A DNA stretch of 64,000 nucleotides from a virus, in the IMG/VR virus record IMGVR_UViG_3300025437_000010, positions 46,199-110,198 of that record; one strand, written 5' to 3'. The notes beneath the pieces are model-generated. The model did not search any database and had not been told where the DNA came from. It was given only the letters and a program-made list of their open reading frames with translations. The position numbers were made by a program, and so were the translations under genes. Below are positions 1-8,962 of the stretch, in pieces. Each line of letters begins with the position of its first letter. The first letter of the stretch is position 1.

Positions 1-81
1 CACAAGCAGCGCCTTGAACAAACTAATGAAGAAAATGAAGCACTCAACCATATTCTACAGGTAGTCGGGAAAGCCAACTAA
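1..81 (+). CDS. C-terminal end of an upstream protein (partial)
   Basis: An open frame enters from the left edge and ends at TAA 79-81, giving 26 residues rich in Glu, Gln and Asn, probably helical. It abuts the GTG start of the polymerase gene with no gap, so the two are probably co-translated. Function cannot be judged from the tail. Confidence 0.5.
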   Translation, partial: HKQRLEQTNEENEALNHILQVVGKAN

Positions 82-1773
82 GTGTCATATGTTGATGCCA
101 TCCTTTCAATAAAGGATGATAAAATACATGTGGTAGAGCGAAGCCCTGAAGGCAATCGGATATACAAAGAATATCCAACAAATTATGTTTTTTATTACCC
201 TGACCCAAAGGGAAAGCATCGTTCTATTTTTGGTAATCCACTTAGTAGATTTTCAACTCGCAAGAGAAATGAGTTTGAAAAGGAAAAGCGGATTCATGGT
301 AACAAAAAACTATTTGAAAGTGATGTTAATGCGGTATTTAGATGCTTGGCAGACAACTATCTCAATGTAGAACCTCCCAAGTTACATACTTGCTTTTTTG
401 ATATTGAGACGGACTTTGATCCTGAAAAGGGTTTCAGTCCGACAGACGATCCATTTAATCCAGTCACGGCGATTTCTTTGTATTTGGATTGGAAAGATCA
501 GTTAATCACTCTTGCTATTCCACCAAAACACATGACCGATGAAACGGCGCAAGAGTTAGTGCGTGACTTTCCTAACACGTTTCTGTTTCGTTCTGAAATT
601 GAAATGTTTGAGACATTCTTCCAACTGATTGAAGATGCCGATATTCTCACTGGGTGGAACTCAGAGGGATACGATATTCCTTATTGTGTAAATCGGGTAA
701 CCCGAATTATGTCTAAGGATGATACACGTAAGTTCTGCCTTCTTGGTCAACTTCCGAAGATTCGCACATATGAACGATTTGGTAAAGAAGAAACTACCTA
801 CGATTTAGTCGGGCGAGTTCATATGGACTATTTGCAGTTATATAAAAAGTATAACTACGAATCGCGCCATAGTTATTCTCTTGATGCAATTGGTGAAATG
901 GAAGTAGGTGAACGTAAGACTCAATATGAGGGTTCACTTGACCAGTTATACAATCAAGATTTCAAAACCTTTATTGAATATAACCGACAGGATACTATGC
1001 TTATGGTGAAGATTCATCGTAAGACTAAGTTTCTTGAATTAGCAAACGCACTGGCACATGAAAACACAGTGTTGTTACCAACGGCTATGGGTTCGGTGGC
1101 GATGATCGAAATGGCGGTCATCAATGACGCACATTCTCGTGGATTTGTCGTTCCCGATAAGAATAGGAAAGATGGACCAAGCGATGACCAACAGGCGGCT
1201 GGTGCATATGTTGCCACACCACAGGTTGGAATGCACGAATGGGTGGGAGCAGTGGATATTAACTCACTGTATCCTTCTGACATTCGTGCATTGAACATGT
1301 CACCAGAAACCATCGTTGCTCAGGTTCGTCAGACTCTTACCGAACAGTATATGGCTGACAAAACCAAAAAAATCAAGCAAAGCAAAAAACAGAGCAAAAG
1401 AAAGGATAGCACTACTGACAAAGAAATAACTGCTGCTTTGTTATGGGAAAATCTTTTTGGATCGCTTGAATATACTGCGATCATGAATCAGGAACGTGGC
1501 ACTATATTGATCGTTGACTATGAAGACGGAAGATCAGTAGAAATGTCTGCTGCTGAAATCTGGAAGATGATATTTGACAGCAATAATCCATATATTCTCT
1601 CTGCGAATGGCACGATCTTTACCTATGAAAGGGAAGGAGTCATCCCCGGTTTGCTATCAAGATGGTATTCAGAACGTAAGGCTACACAAAAGCAAGCCAA
1701 GACGGTCAGAACTTTAAACTCTGGTATTGAAATCAATTCAAAATTAGCCGAAAAACTTAAAAAAATACTTTAA
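82..1773 (+). CDS. 43: DNA polymerase B family, N-terminal half (gp43A: exonuclease and motif A)
   Basis: This is the amino-terminal part of a T4 gp43-like replicative DNA polymerase. Visible motifs are Exo I (CFFDIETDFD, about residue 105), Exo II (TGWNSEGYDIPY, about 192), Exo III (YNRQDTMLM, about 299) and polymerase motif A (DINSLYPSD, about 395). The frame ends at residue 563 after the start of the fingers (WYSERKATQKQ), so motifs B and C (KxxxNSxYG and YGDTDS) are absent; they lie in the separate reading frame starting at 2972. The GTG start directly follows the previous stop. This half should have 3'-5' exonuclease but would need the second half to polymerise. Split gene 43 (43A/43B) is known in some Aeromonas T4-like phages. 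The last 25 or so residues are lysine-rich and may have been altered by the neighbouring insertion. Confidence 0.93.
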   Translation: MSYVDAILSIKDDKIHVVERSPEGNRIYKEYPTNYVFYYPDPKGKHRSIFGNPLSRFSTRKRNEFEKEKRIHGNKKLFESDVNAVFRCLADNYLNVEPPKLHTCFFDIETDFDPEKGFSPTDDPFNPVTAISLYLDWKDQLITLAIPPKHMTDETAQELVRDFPNTFLFRSEIEMFETFFQLIEDADILTGWNSEGYDIPYCVNRVTRIMSKDDTRKFCLLGQLPKIRTYERFGKEETTYDLVGRVHMDYLQLYKKYNYESRHSYSLDAIGEMEVGERKTQYEGSLDQLYNQDFKTFIEYNRQDTMLMVKIHRKTKFLELANALAHENTVLLPTAMGSVAMIEMAVINDAHSRGFVVPDKNRKDGPSDDQQAAGAYVATPQVGMHEWVGAVDINSLYPSDIRALNMSPETIVAQVRQTLTEQYMADKTKKIKQSKKQSKRKDSTTDKEITAALLWENLFGSLEYTAIMNQERGTILIVDYEDGRSVEMSAAEIWKMIFDSNNPYILSANGTIFTYEREGVIPGLLSRWYSERKATQKQAKTVRTLNSGIEINSKLAEKLKKIL

Positions 1774-1775
1774 GT

Positions 1776-1783
1776 GATAAATA
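1776..1783 (+). promoter_or_regulatory. T4-type late promoter motif GATAAATA
   Basis: The octamer lies just after the gp43A stop and about 18 nt before the HNH start codon. It matches the T4 late -10 element TATAAATA except at the first base. A ribosome-binding site (GGAGG) follows. Late expression of homing endonucleases is known for T4 I-TevI. Confidence 0.55.
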
Positions 1784-1800
1784 CCCTATACGGAGGTATT

Positions 1801-2979
1801 ATGAACTTAATTGATATAGAAACCATTATGAGAGACATGTGCAGTATAAAACATGAACACTCATTTAAACGATACCTAAAATTGATTGAAATTTACAGAA
1901 AATTAAATTTATCCAAGAAAAGTTTTGGAAAAGGTGAGATTGAAGCGCATCACATTCTTCCAAGTAAAATATGGCAAGAATATAAAAAAGAAAAATGGAA
2001 TATAGTGAACCTACCCGTCCGTGCTCATGTTATCGCGCATTATCTACTTTATAAATTTTTACCAAAATCGGAGTGTGTGTTTGCGTTTAATCAGATGCAC
2101 AGAGTTTCCGTAAAAACAGGAAAGTTAAACGCCAGATTATATGCCAAAGCGAGAATTGAATTGGCGCAGTTGGTAAGCAAAGTCAATTCCGGCAGAAAAT
2201 GGTCAGATGAACAGCACAAATTGCATAGAAAAATTCATTGTGGTAAAAACACATATCGCAATATCACATCTGGAGAGTGTAAAAAGTTTATAGTAGGAGA
2301 TGAACCGGCAGGATGGGAGCCGTTCCAGACTGGTCGGACAAAGAGTATTGCAGCAAAAGAAAAAATGGGAGAGTCAATGTCTGGAAGAATATGGCAATAT
2401 CATTCGGAATCTAAAGAGGTTAAATTTGCAAACTTTTTAATAGATGGGTTTACGAAGGGAATACCGCCATGGTTTGTCTATGATCATGCAGAAATTACGA
2501 AAACCTACAAATGGGCATATAATCCGGATACAAACGAAGTTATTCGGTGCGCAGAAATTGATATTCCCGTTGGGTTTGAATTGGGGCGGGACCCGTCTTA
2601 TGTTAACAAAGGATTTGAAAAAATAAATCAGTCCGGTTTATGTAGGATGCTGGACATTGAAGACAAATGTTATACGCTAGTATCAGAAGATATTTTACCT
2701 AACCCACGATATGTTAAACATGGTGCTTGTGTTGACGATATTTATGTGATATTATACAAAGACAGTATTTATTATTCTTGGGTTGATGTAGAACGAGAAC
2801 ACCCAGAATTGCCGAAAATGAACAAAAAGAGAGATATCTCTCTACTTGACTACGTTGTGCCTAAAAAGCATTTTAACCAAACACCAGATAGGCAACGTTT
2901 TTGTGAAATGCATCATGGTAAAACATTTGGAGAAATTGGAATATCTATGCGAAAACTAAAGGAAAATGACAATGATTGA
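1801..2979 (+). CDS. HNH homing endonuclease, free-standing, splitting gene 43
   Basis: A 392-residue protein with an HNH core near its N-terminus: AHHILPSKIW (about residues 48-57), then NIVNLPVRAHVIAHYLL (about 71-87). This arrangement is typical of phage HNH homing endonucleases. The long C-terminal part contains basic, aromatic-rich repeats compatible with DNA-binding modules. I chose ATG 1801 because CGGAGG lies 8 nt upstream; an in-frame GTG at 1774 lacks a ribosome site. The gene lies exactly between the two halves of gene 43, and its stop overlaps the start of the second half. No group I core is found on either side, so it looks like a free-standing invader rather than an intron ORF. 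Its likely role is to cut endonuclease-free alleles of gene 43. Confidence 0.85.
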   Translation: MNLIDIETIMRDMCSIKHEHSFKRYLKLIEIYRKLNLSKKSFGKGEIEAHHILPSKIWQEYKKEKWNIVNLPVRAHVIAHYLLYKFLPKSECVFAFNQMHRVSVKTGKLNARLYAKARIELAQLVSKVNSGRKWSDEQHKLHRKIHCGKNTYRNITSGECKKFIVGDEPAGWEPFQTGRTKSIAAKEKMGESMSGRIWQYHSESKEVKFANFLIDGFTKGIPPWFVYDHAEITKTYKWAYNPDTNEVIRCAEIDIPVGFELGRDPSYVNKGFEKINQSGLCRMLDIEDKCYTLVSEDILPNPRYVKHGACVDDIYVILYKDSIYYSWVDVEREHPELPKMNKKRDISLLDYVVPKKHFNQTPDRQRFCEMHHGKTFGEIGISMRKLKENDND

Positions 2980-4502
2980 TACAGAATATATCAACACCCT
3001 AATAAAGACAGAAGACGTTGATGGTCTTGCCGCGTATATGAAAAAATATAAATTGCGATTATCCGCAGACAACAAAATTATTGGTGATGCGGATGTTGTT
3101 GCTGAATCTTATGCTTACTGGGATAAAAGACAACTCGTGCGAAAAATTCTCCTAAACTCTGCGTTAATTCCTAGCGCCCTTGTGTAGTGATACACACTGA
3201 ATAACCCGTCTAATTGCTGGAAACTCTCATTGCGTAATGGCAGAGACAATCAGCAGCCAAGTAGAAATAGATTATTTCTAAAGGTTCAACGACTAGCCCA
3301 TAGTGGCGTAAGCAATAAGCCAATGATTGCTGAAACGGCGGGGGTCTATACTTAATAGATCGTGATATAGTCTGTTCTAATATGAAAATATTAGCAGCAT
3401 TTTAAATGCGGATGTGAAATTGCTAATCACATTGAACACTAAAGATGGTGCACTTCTAAACGAACACTGCCGATTCTATGATAAACGAATCGGTCAGTCA
3501 GTAACTCTTTCTGGTCGTCAAATTGTTCGCCACATGATGAGCAAGATCAATGAGATTATTGAAGGGACTTATTCTCACGAAGGAAGTTCAATCGTATATG
3601 GAGATACTGACTCCTGCTATTTCTCTGCATATCCAATTCTTAAGAGTCAAATTGATTCTGGTGAAGTTGAATGGGACAAAGACACCTGCGTTGCATTGTA
3701 TGATAACATAGCAGAACAGACCAATGAAAGTTTTCCTGCATTCATGGAGAAAGCATTTCATTGTCCACGCAAGAATGGTGCAGTCATTAAGGCTGGTCGC
3801 GAATTGATTGGTGATCGTGCTATCTTTATTGCCAAGAAGATTTATGCCATCAATATTTTTGATCTTGAAGGCGATAGACTTGATCTGATTATTGACGAGA
3901 ATGATGCTATCAAAAAAGGCGTAAATATCGGTTACGGTAAGGTAAAGGCTATGGGTGTCGCATTGAAGCGGTCGGATACGCCAAAATACATTCAAGAGTT
4001 TTTAATGGATGTATTGTGTATGGTAATTCAACAAGGCAAACAGCGCGAGGAAGTTATTCAAAAAATAAAAACGTTTAAAACCTATCTTTCTGGTCAAGAT
4101 AGTTGGACCAAAGGTAATCCCAAGTCTGTAAATAAACTAACGTATCATACTGCAAAATTTGAAAAAACTGGACAGTGTGGAGTTGGTCATGCCAAGGCAG
4201 CAATCAATTACAATTATCTGCGTAGAATGCACGGTGATAACTACAGCCAAAAAATTGTTGATGGCATGAAGGTAATTGTATGTTCACTTAAACCCAATCC
4301 TCTCGGATTTACATCTATTGCATACCCAACCGATGAATTAAGATTGCCTCAATGGTTTTTGGATTTGCCATTTGATGACAAGGACATGGAACGCAAATTG
4401 ATAGATGAAAAAATTGAGAACTTGCTCGGCGTCCTAAAATGGGACTTACGAATTGATACTGATACAAACAGCACCTTCGCAGATTTGTTCAATTTTGGTT
4501 AA
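2972..4502 (+). CDS. 43: DNA polymerase B family, C-terminal half (gp43B; two exons 2972-3164 and 3445-4502)
   Basis: This is the polymerase half of gp43. Joining base 3164 to base 3445 restores the motif B sequence KILLNSAYGALLNEH (consensus KxxxNSxYG) in frame; motif C is VYGDTDS (3597-3617). The spliced product has about 416 residues. Unspliced, translation stops at TAG 3185-3187 inside the intron. ATG 2972 is preferred over 2966 because AAAGGA lies at a better distance; both overlap the end of the HNH gene. The first exon (fingers, to DKRQLVRKI) continues what gp43A leaves off, so the two proteins must associate to make an active enzyme. The C-terminus does not show an obvious PIP-like clamp-binding tail, but this cannot be excluded by eye. 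Confidence 0.88.
3165..3444 (+). ncRNA. Group I intron (280 nt, no internal ORF) in gene 43B
   Basis: Conserved group I core elements are visible in order: CAATCAGCAGCCAAG (Q region, 3247-3261), GGTTCAACGACTAG (R region, 3283-3296) and GATATAGTC (S region, 3364-3372). A short hairpin with arms TGTGT and ACACA near 3181-3196 may be P2. The 5' exon ends in U (3164) and the intron ends in G (3444), as group I splicing requires. A P1 can form between exon bases GCGT (3161-3164) and intron GCGC (3174-3177), with a U.G pair at the splice site. The insertion point is inside the invariant polymerase motif B codon for Tyr, a typical conserved target. The intron has no room for a homing endonuclease; the HNH gene 185 bp upstream may serve it. 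Confidence 0.87.
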
Positions 4503-4510
4503 CAGGCTTG

Positions 4511-4539
4511 TTGACTTATATCACAAATTCATGTAATAT
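4511..4539 (+). promoter_or_regulatory. sigma70-type promoter for the clamp gene
   Basis: TTGACT, a 17-bp spacer and TAATAT lie just upstream of the clamp gene, with a leader of about 20 nt containing AAAGGA. This gives gene 45 a host-polymerase promoter separate from gene 43. Confidence 0.65.
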
Positions 4540-4565
4540 AGACATTATATAACAAAGGAAATACA

Positions 4566-5297
4566 ATGAAAGATTATCTTCTTGATATCATTCAACACAC
4601 CCATGGTTTAGGTGGAGTTGATTTAGTTAAGGTTGTCGGAACGGATGCCGATACTCAAGTTACTGCCTCTTCGGAAGACCGAACGGTTATCGTATATGGA
4701 AACTTTAAGGCTCCATTAGCAGATTTCATCGGCACGTTTGGAATGCCAAATTTGTCTAAGTTAAAGACTATCGTAAGTTTTGATGACTACGATGACGATT
4801 CCATTATCAATGTTACCCGAGGAACACACTCTGATGCGACTGCACCATCAGCCATTCACTTTGAAACTAAGTCGGGTGACTTCATCAATGACTATCGTTT
4901 AATGGCTAAGACAATCGTTGAGGATAAAGTTAAGAATGTTACATTCAAAGGAACTACTTGGGATGTGGAATTTGAACCTTCAATGAACAGCATTCAGCGA
5001 TTGAAGAATCAGGCACAGGCCAACAGTGAAGAACTTTATTTCAAGACCAAGACTGACAACGGCGACTTGAAGATTTATTTTGGGGATGCGTCAACGCACT
5101 CCGGTAATTTCGTGTTCCAATCAAATATTACTGGAAACTTAAGCAAGCCGTGGAATTGGCCAGTCAAGGTTTTCCTTGCAATCATGGGGCTTCCGGGCGA
5201 CAAGACAGTCCGCATCGCGGATGCAGGTGTCACTGAAATTACAGTTGACAGTGGTCTTGCCATATGGCGTTATCTACTCCCAGCACAGGCTAAGTAA
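4566..5297 (+). CDS. 45: DNA polymerase sliding clamp (gp45-like)
   Basis: A 243-residue protein that I recognise as a T4 gp45-type clamp. It has the acidic, beta-rich two-domain pattern of the family, phrases such as FGMPNLSKLKTI and the clamp-like ending GLAIWRYLLPAQ. Length is close to T4 gp45 (228). The clamp is a trimeric ring that tethers gp43 and in T4 also activates late transcription by contacting gp33/gp55. That fits the T4-type late motifs elsewhere in the window. AAAGGAAATACA precedes ATG 4566. No clamp-loader genes are in the window. Confidence 0.85.
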   Translation: MKDYLLDIIQHTHGLGGVDLVKVVGTDADTQVTASSEDRTVIVYGNFKAPLADFIGTFGMPNLSKLKTIVSFDDYDDDSIINVTRGTHSDATAPSAIHFETKSGDFINDYRLMAKTIVEDKVKNVTFKGTTWDVEFEPSMNSIQRLKNQAQANSEELYFKTKTDNGDLKIYFGDASTHSGNFVFQSNITGNLSKPWNWPVKVFLAIMGLPGDKTVRIADAGVTEITVDSGLAIWRYLLPAQAK

Positions 5298-5298
5298 T

Positions 5299-5676
5299 AT
5301 GATCAATGGAATTAGTTCAAGCAGTAAACATATAGTGACATATGGCACGACTTCAAACAAGCCATATATAAATTCTTCGTATAACACATTGCTGGGCATT
5401 GGTAATCTTCGCTATAATCCATCTACAGTCATGTTTGAAGTATACGATGGAAATTCATGGCTTCCTTTTCCCGAGTCAATCACCAGTATTGGTATTACTA
5501 CACAGGCGGAATCAGCACTTGATTGGGTAATACAAAAAATGAATGAAGAGAAGCAGATTGAAGAACTCGCAAAAACAAGCCCTGTCATTCAAGATTTGAT
5601 TAATCAAATCAATGAAAAGAAAGAGCAGATCAAGGTAGTTCAAACTCTGCTCAAGGAAGAGTCTAAAATTGCATGA
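5299..5676 (+). CDS. Conserved T4-like phage protein with C-terminal coiled coil
   Basis: A 125-residue product. The N-terminal half is Ser/Asn/Tyr-rich and beta-like (NLRYNPSTVMFEVYDGNSW); the C-terminal third (ALDWVIQKMNEEKQIEELAK onward) is a predicted coiled coil. I recall similar small proteins near structural genes in T4-like cyanophages but cannot assign a function. ATG 5299 follows the clamp stop by one base; longer readings from 5176 would overlap the clamp gene. Confidence 0.7.
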   Translation: MINGISSSSKHIVTYGTTSNKPYINSSYNTLLGIGNLRYNPSTVMFEVYDGNSWLPFPESITSIGITTQAESALDWVIQKMNEEKQIEELAKTSPVIQDLINQINEKKEQIKVVQTLLKEESKIA

Positions 5677-5677
5677 C

Positions 5678-6013
5678 ATGCAGCGGCAGATGATTCTGTC
5701 TGACAATAGAAATATGATTAAAGATAGGGCGGCGCGTATTTTATGGGTTTCTCTATCTTTACCACTCCATAAAATTAATGCTGGCATTCGGGTGCATGGC
5801 AGCGATAATGAATTTAATTTTGAAGAGTTCAAGAGTTTTGTAAAAAACTTTATTAATAGTGAAGCTCTTGAATTTACCCAAAAATCTTGCATTTTGATTA
5901 GTGATGAGGTATATGAGTATATAGCAACTCGCTATCCTAATCGCATGATTGAAATTACCGTTTCAACTAATGACGACAATGACGGTTCAACCATTTACTA
6001 TCACACCCTTTAG
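5678..6013 (+). CDS. Hypothetical protein
   Basis: A 111-residue protein, unrecognised. The middle is helical and aromatic (FEEFKSFVKNFI) and the tail acidic (TNDDNDGS). ATG 5678 lies directly after the previous stop; an in-frame TTG at 5669 is an alternative. Confidence 0.6.
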   Translation: MQRQMILSDNRNMIKDRAARILWVSLSLPLHKINAGIRVHGSDNEFNFEEFKSFVKNFINSEALEFTQKSCILISDEVYEYIATRYPNRMIEITVSTNDDNDGSTIYYHTL

Positions 6014-6029
6014 ACACAAGGAATATAAA

Positions 6030-6266
6030 ATGACTAAGAATATCAAATCCAATCCCAAGGTTCAACAGATTTTTGACGATCTGGAAAAGTATCGTGAATT
6101 TTGCAGTAGCCATGGTTATATTTTTGATGAGGCAGAACTCTACAATAGCAAGAGTTTTTCGTATCGCCAGTTCCAAAGACATGTCACAGGCAAGCCCGCC
6201 AAGGATCAGTGGGAAGCCGACTACATTAGATTCAAAGAACAAGATTCTACAAATCTGTATATGTGA
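6030..6266 (+). CDS. Conserved small phage protein
   Basis: A 78-residue protein with the pattern [20 protein letters not shown], a form I recall from many T4-like phages without known function. ACAAGGAA precedes ATG 6030. Its end overlaps the beginning of the GMP reductase reading frame, suggesting translational coupling. Confidence 0.72.
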   Translation: MTKNIKSNPKVQQIFDDLEKYREFCSSHGYIFDEAELYNSKSFSYRQFQRHVTGKPAKDQWEADYIRFKEQDSTNLYM

Positions 6267-6271
6267 TAATC

Positions 6272-7294
6272 ATGAGAATTGAAAACGAAATTTTGCTTGA
6301 CTTCAATGACGTATTGATTCGTCCAAAACGGTCTACTCTTAATAGCCGTAAGGATGTCAACTTAGGGCGTTCATACACGTTTAAGCATAGCAAATATATT
6401 TGGTATGGCATTCCGATTATGGCTGCAAATATGGATTTTGTTGGCACTACTGAAATGGCAAAAGTATTGTCAACATTCAGTATGTTCACTTGCTTGACAA
6501 AAGATACTGCTCCACTTGGTATCTCAGATTTGAAGGGTGTCAGTACTAATTCCTACGCCATCAGTGCAGGAACAAGTGATATTGATTTCATGAGAATCAA
6601 AGAAACACTGAATGTTTTTCCAGATATCCAATTTATTTGTATTGATGTTGCTAATGGATATAGTGAGCATTTTGGTAATTTTGTTGCAAAAGTTCGCGAA
6701 CTGTATCCAGATAAAACTATCATTGCCGGAAATGTCGTTACAGCAGATATGACACAGGAGTTAATTTTACGTGGTGCTGATATTATTAAGGTGGGCATTG
6801 GACCTGGGTCTGTTTGTACTACTCGTATACAGACCGGTGTTGGTTATCCTCAACTCTCGGCCATCATTGAATGTGCTGATGCTGCTCATGGGCTGGGTGC
6901 TCATATCATTGCTGACGGTGGTTGCACTTGTCCTGGCGACGTAGCTAAGGCATTTGGTGCAGGTGCTGACTTTGTAATGCTTGGTGGAATGTTTGCTGGA
7001 CATAAAGAAGGTGGCGGAGAAGTTGATGCAATTAACAATACCGTTACTTTTTATGGAATGAGCAGTGACACTGCCATGAAAAAACATCATGGTGGCGTTG
7101 CTGATTATCGGTCAAGTGAGGGGAGGACCGTAGAGATTCCATACAAAGGCAATGTAGCATTTACTATCCAAGACCTCCTTGGCGGGCTGCGTAGCACTTG
7201 CACATATGTTGGTGCCTCTGAATTGAAACATTTGAGCAAATGCACAACATTTGTTCGGGTAAATAACCAATTCAATCGCGTATTCAGTAAGTAA
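6272..7294 (+). CDS. guaC: GMP reductase (GuaC-like, IMPDH/GMPR fold)
   Basis: GMP reductase converts GMP to IMP with NADPH, opening a route from host guanine nucleotides to adenine nucleotides. The 340-residue protein contains the catalytic-loop signature [13 protein letters not shown] with the active-site Cys (about residue 185), then [23 protein letters not shown] and [12 protein letters not shown] phosphate-binding segments. It lacks the CBS insert usual in IMP dehydrogenases, and the sequence after the Cys loop matches GuaC rather than GuaB. The length is normal for GuaC (about 345). ATG 6272 begins with the family-like [12 protein letters not shown]; an in-frame ATG at 6263 would add three residues. 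It could reroute nucleotides for phage DNA synthesis together with the dCMP deaminase at 44.4 kb. Confidence 0.9.
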   Translation: MRIENEILLDFNDVLIRPKRSTLNSRKDVNLGRSYTFKHSKYIWYGIPIMAANMDFVGTTEMAKVLSTFSMFTCLTKDTAPLGISDLKGVSTNSYAISAGTSDIDFMRIKETLNVFPDIQFICIDVANGYSEHFGNFVAKVRELYPDKTIIAGNVVTADMTQELILRGADIIKVGIGPGSVCTTRIQTGVGYPQLSAIIECADAAHGLGAHIIADGGCTCPGDVAKAFGAGADFVMLGGMFAGHKEGGGEVDAINNTVTFYGMSSDTAMKKHHGGVADYRSSEGRTVEIPYKGNVAFTIQDLLGGLRSTCTYVGASELKHLSKCTTFVRVNNQFNRVFSK

Positions 7295-7300
7295 TCAATT

Positions 7301-7654
7301 ATGACTCAGAACGAAAATATTTCCAACACTGATTATGAATTGTATACGCATTTTAATCATGGTGGTAATCAAGAGGGCATCATTCATATGGGTGGCATTG
7401 GTTACCATCATGATTTACAGGAGCGATGGCAAAAGACGATTAACTATAAATTTAATATTTTTCACATAAACGGCCCGACAATTGATTCTGATGGGCACTG
7501 TTTGTATGTGCATACGCCATACAACTATCCAAAAAGTGCCAGAGATTTATATCCTAATGCTGTTAGAATAGAGAGTTATAACGGCAACTCTGGTATTTTA
7601 TATCGCGTGTTTGAATCAGACGAAGATTTGCTTTGGAACATATTAAAAAACTAA
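7301..7654 (+). CDS. Hypothetical protein
   Basis: A 117-residue protein rich in His, Tyr and Asn (HFNHGGNQEGIIHMGGIGYH). No membrane segment and no family that I recognise. It follows guaC by six bases and is probably co-transcribed. Confidence 0.6.
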   Translation: MTQNENISNTDYELYTHFNHGGNQEGIIHMGGIGYHHDLQERWQKTINYKFNIFHINGPTIDSDGHCLYVHTPYNYPKSARDLYPNAVRIESYNGNSGILYRVFESDEDLLWNILKN

Positions 7655-7684
7655 AATGACATGGTTTTTGATGAGGTGGGCATA

Positions 7685-7957
7685 ATGAATATACCCGATT
7701 TTATTAATGGTAGTTTTGAAGCGTTTGGTGCGGTGGCAGCAACTATCAACATATTCACTCTTCGCAATCATAAAACTGTAAGGGGCACTTTCTGGCCCTC
7801 TAGTTTTTTTTGGGCTATTTGGGGATTTTGGAACGTGTATTTCTATTGGCATCTGCATCAATGGTTTTCATTGTTTGCGGGTGCCACTCTTGCTGTGATG
7901 ACAAGCATTTGGTTGGTGATGGCTATCTACTATGTGAGAAAAGACAATGACACTTGA
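7685..7957 (+). CDS. Small membrane protein, two to three helices
   Basis: A 90-residue protein with hydrophobic segments around residues 10-25, 38-58 and 62-82, many Trp residues (FWAIWGFWNVYFYWHLHQW) and a charged tail. GAGGTGG precedes ATG 7685. Its end overlaps the next gene by 11 bases. Function unknown. Confidence 0.7.
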   Translation: MNIPDFINGSFEAFGAVAATINIFTLRNHKTVRGTFWPSSFFWAIWGFWNVYFYWHLHQWFSLFAGATLAVMTSIWLVMAIYYVRKDNDT

Positions 7958-8156
7958 CCTTCATGGCGTAAGGCACCAAGATGTTGATATGTTAGTGGAA
8001 AACTTTGTTTTGATGAACCAGAACAGTTTTCCATTGACAATTGTTTGCGGAAATAGTATAAGAATGATTAATATTGCCGAAAATGTGCTAAAGCGCATCG
8101 GCTGTGAAACTACCTCTTTAAGATATGGGGTATTAACAATAAGAAAGTTTAAATAA
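7947..8156 (+). CDS. Smr-like domain protein
   Basis: A 69-residue protein beginning TLDLHGVRHQDVDMLVENF and ending with a TIVCGNS…LKRIG segment. This matches the start and core of the small MutS-related (Smr) domain (LDLHG motif). Stand-alone Smr proteins are known as nucleases or RNA-binding proteins; activity here is unproven. It overlaps the preceding membrane-protein gene and abuts the next start. Confidence 0.65.
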   Translation: MTLDLHGVRHQDVDMLVENFVLMNQNSFPLTIVCGNSIRMINIAENVLKRIGCETTSLRYGVLTIRKFK

Positions 8157-8603
8157 ATGTTTTATCTCGCATACGGAATGAATTCCAATACCAATCAGAT
8201 GTCTAATCGTTGTCCAAAGGCAATGAGTTTTGGTAGATACGATTTGAAAGATCATCGCATTGTGTTTCGCGGAGTTGCCGATATTGAAGTCAGTGAAGGA
8301 AGTGTCGCACAATGCGTTTTGTGGGATATCACTCCGGAATGCGAGGTAGAACTGGATATTCTTGAGGGATATCCATTCTTTTATGATAAGAAATATATTA
8401 CCGTTTCTGTTAATGGCAGAGAATATGAGGCCATGTTTTACCAGATGACAGAAGGTCATGTAAATTACTATCCTCCAAATACATATTATCAGCAGATGCT
8501 GGAAGAAGGTTATTCCGAACATGGTTTGGAATTGGATCAGATATATACAGCAGAAGGGTTTACTTACGATGACTTGTGGATGGAAGAATATGCGAATGGA
8601 TAA
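8157..8603 (+). CDS. Gamma-glutamylcyclotransferase-like (GGCT/AIG2 fold) protein
   Basis: The N-terminus FYLAYGMNSNTNQM is the YGSN-type substrate-binding loop of the GGCT fold. DILEGYPFFYDKKYITV matches the following conserved region with the catalytic Glu of the family. The length (148) is normal. In cells these enzymes cyclise gamma-glutamyl amines or degrade glutathione; the phage substrate is unknown. Confidence 0.78.
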   Translation: MFYLAYGMNSNTNQMSNRCPKAMSFGRYDLKDHRIVFRGVADIEVSEGSVAQCVLWDITPECEVELDILEGYPFFYDKKYITVSVNGREYEAMFYQMTEGHVNYYPPNTYYQQMLEEGYSEHGLELDQIYTAEGFTYDDLWMEEYANG

Positions 8604-8751
8604 GAAAATCAACAAAAAGGCACTATATCCGATGGTTATTGGCATGAGTATTCTTTTGCCATTAGGTTCACTGATTCCTTTGTCAATAATGGCATGGAAT
8701 TATTATCGGTCAAGAAAAGCCGATGATGTGGATTATTCTTCTGATGTTTGA
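8590..8751 (+). CDS. Single-helix membrane peptide
   Basis: A 53-residue protein with a hydrophobic helix (YPMVIGMSILLPLGSLIPLS) flanked by a lysine-rich N-terminus and a charged C-terminus. It overlaps the GGCT gene's last codons (ATG at 8590 or 8596). Confidence 0.55.
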   Translation: MRMDKKINKKALYPMVIGMSILLPLGSLIPLSIMAWNYYRSRKADDVDYSSDV

Positions 8752-8800
8752 TTTACCAACGCAAGTTGAGCTTAACTTTATTAGGCGCGCGCAAGTCGTT

Positions 8801-8959
8801 ATGTTTTTTTGTTTCTGGCCGCGCCGATCTAGTATCTCAAATAAATGGATATGGTTGACGAGGGGATATCGCGCTAGATCATGGTATAACCATGAGCAGT
8901 GTCCTTGTGATCATTGGTATAGTGAACAGGAATATATTATACTAAAATTAAAAGGATGA
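8801..8959 (+). CDS. Small basic/aromatic protein, paralogue of the 18.8-kb reading frame
   Basis: A 52-residue protein with pattern FWPRRSS…W…GYRA…W…SEQEY. A second copy of the same pattern lies at about 18861-19025, which argues that both are or were coding. The longer frame from 8723 overlaps the previous gene; ATG 8801 is the more sensible start. Function unknown. Confidence 0.5.
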   Translation: MFFCFWPRRSSISNKWIWLTRGYRARSWYNHEQCPCDHWYSEQEYIILKLKG

Positions 8960-8962
8960 ATT

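Noticed and set aside
1700-2980. A second intron holding the HNH gene between the two polymerase halves
   Set aside because: No group I or II core motifs occur before or after the HNH gene, and its stop overlaps the next coding frame, leaving no room for catalytic RNA. A split gene with a free-standing endonuclease fits better.
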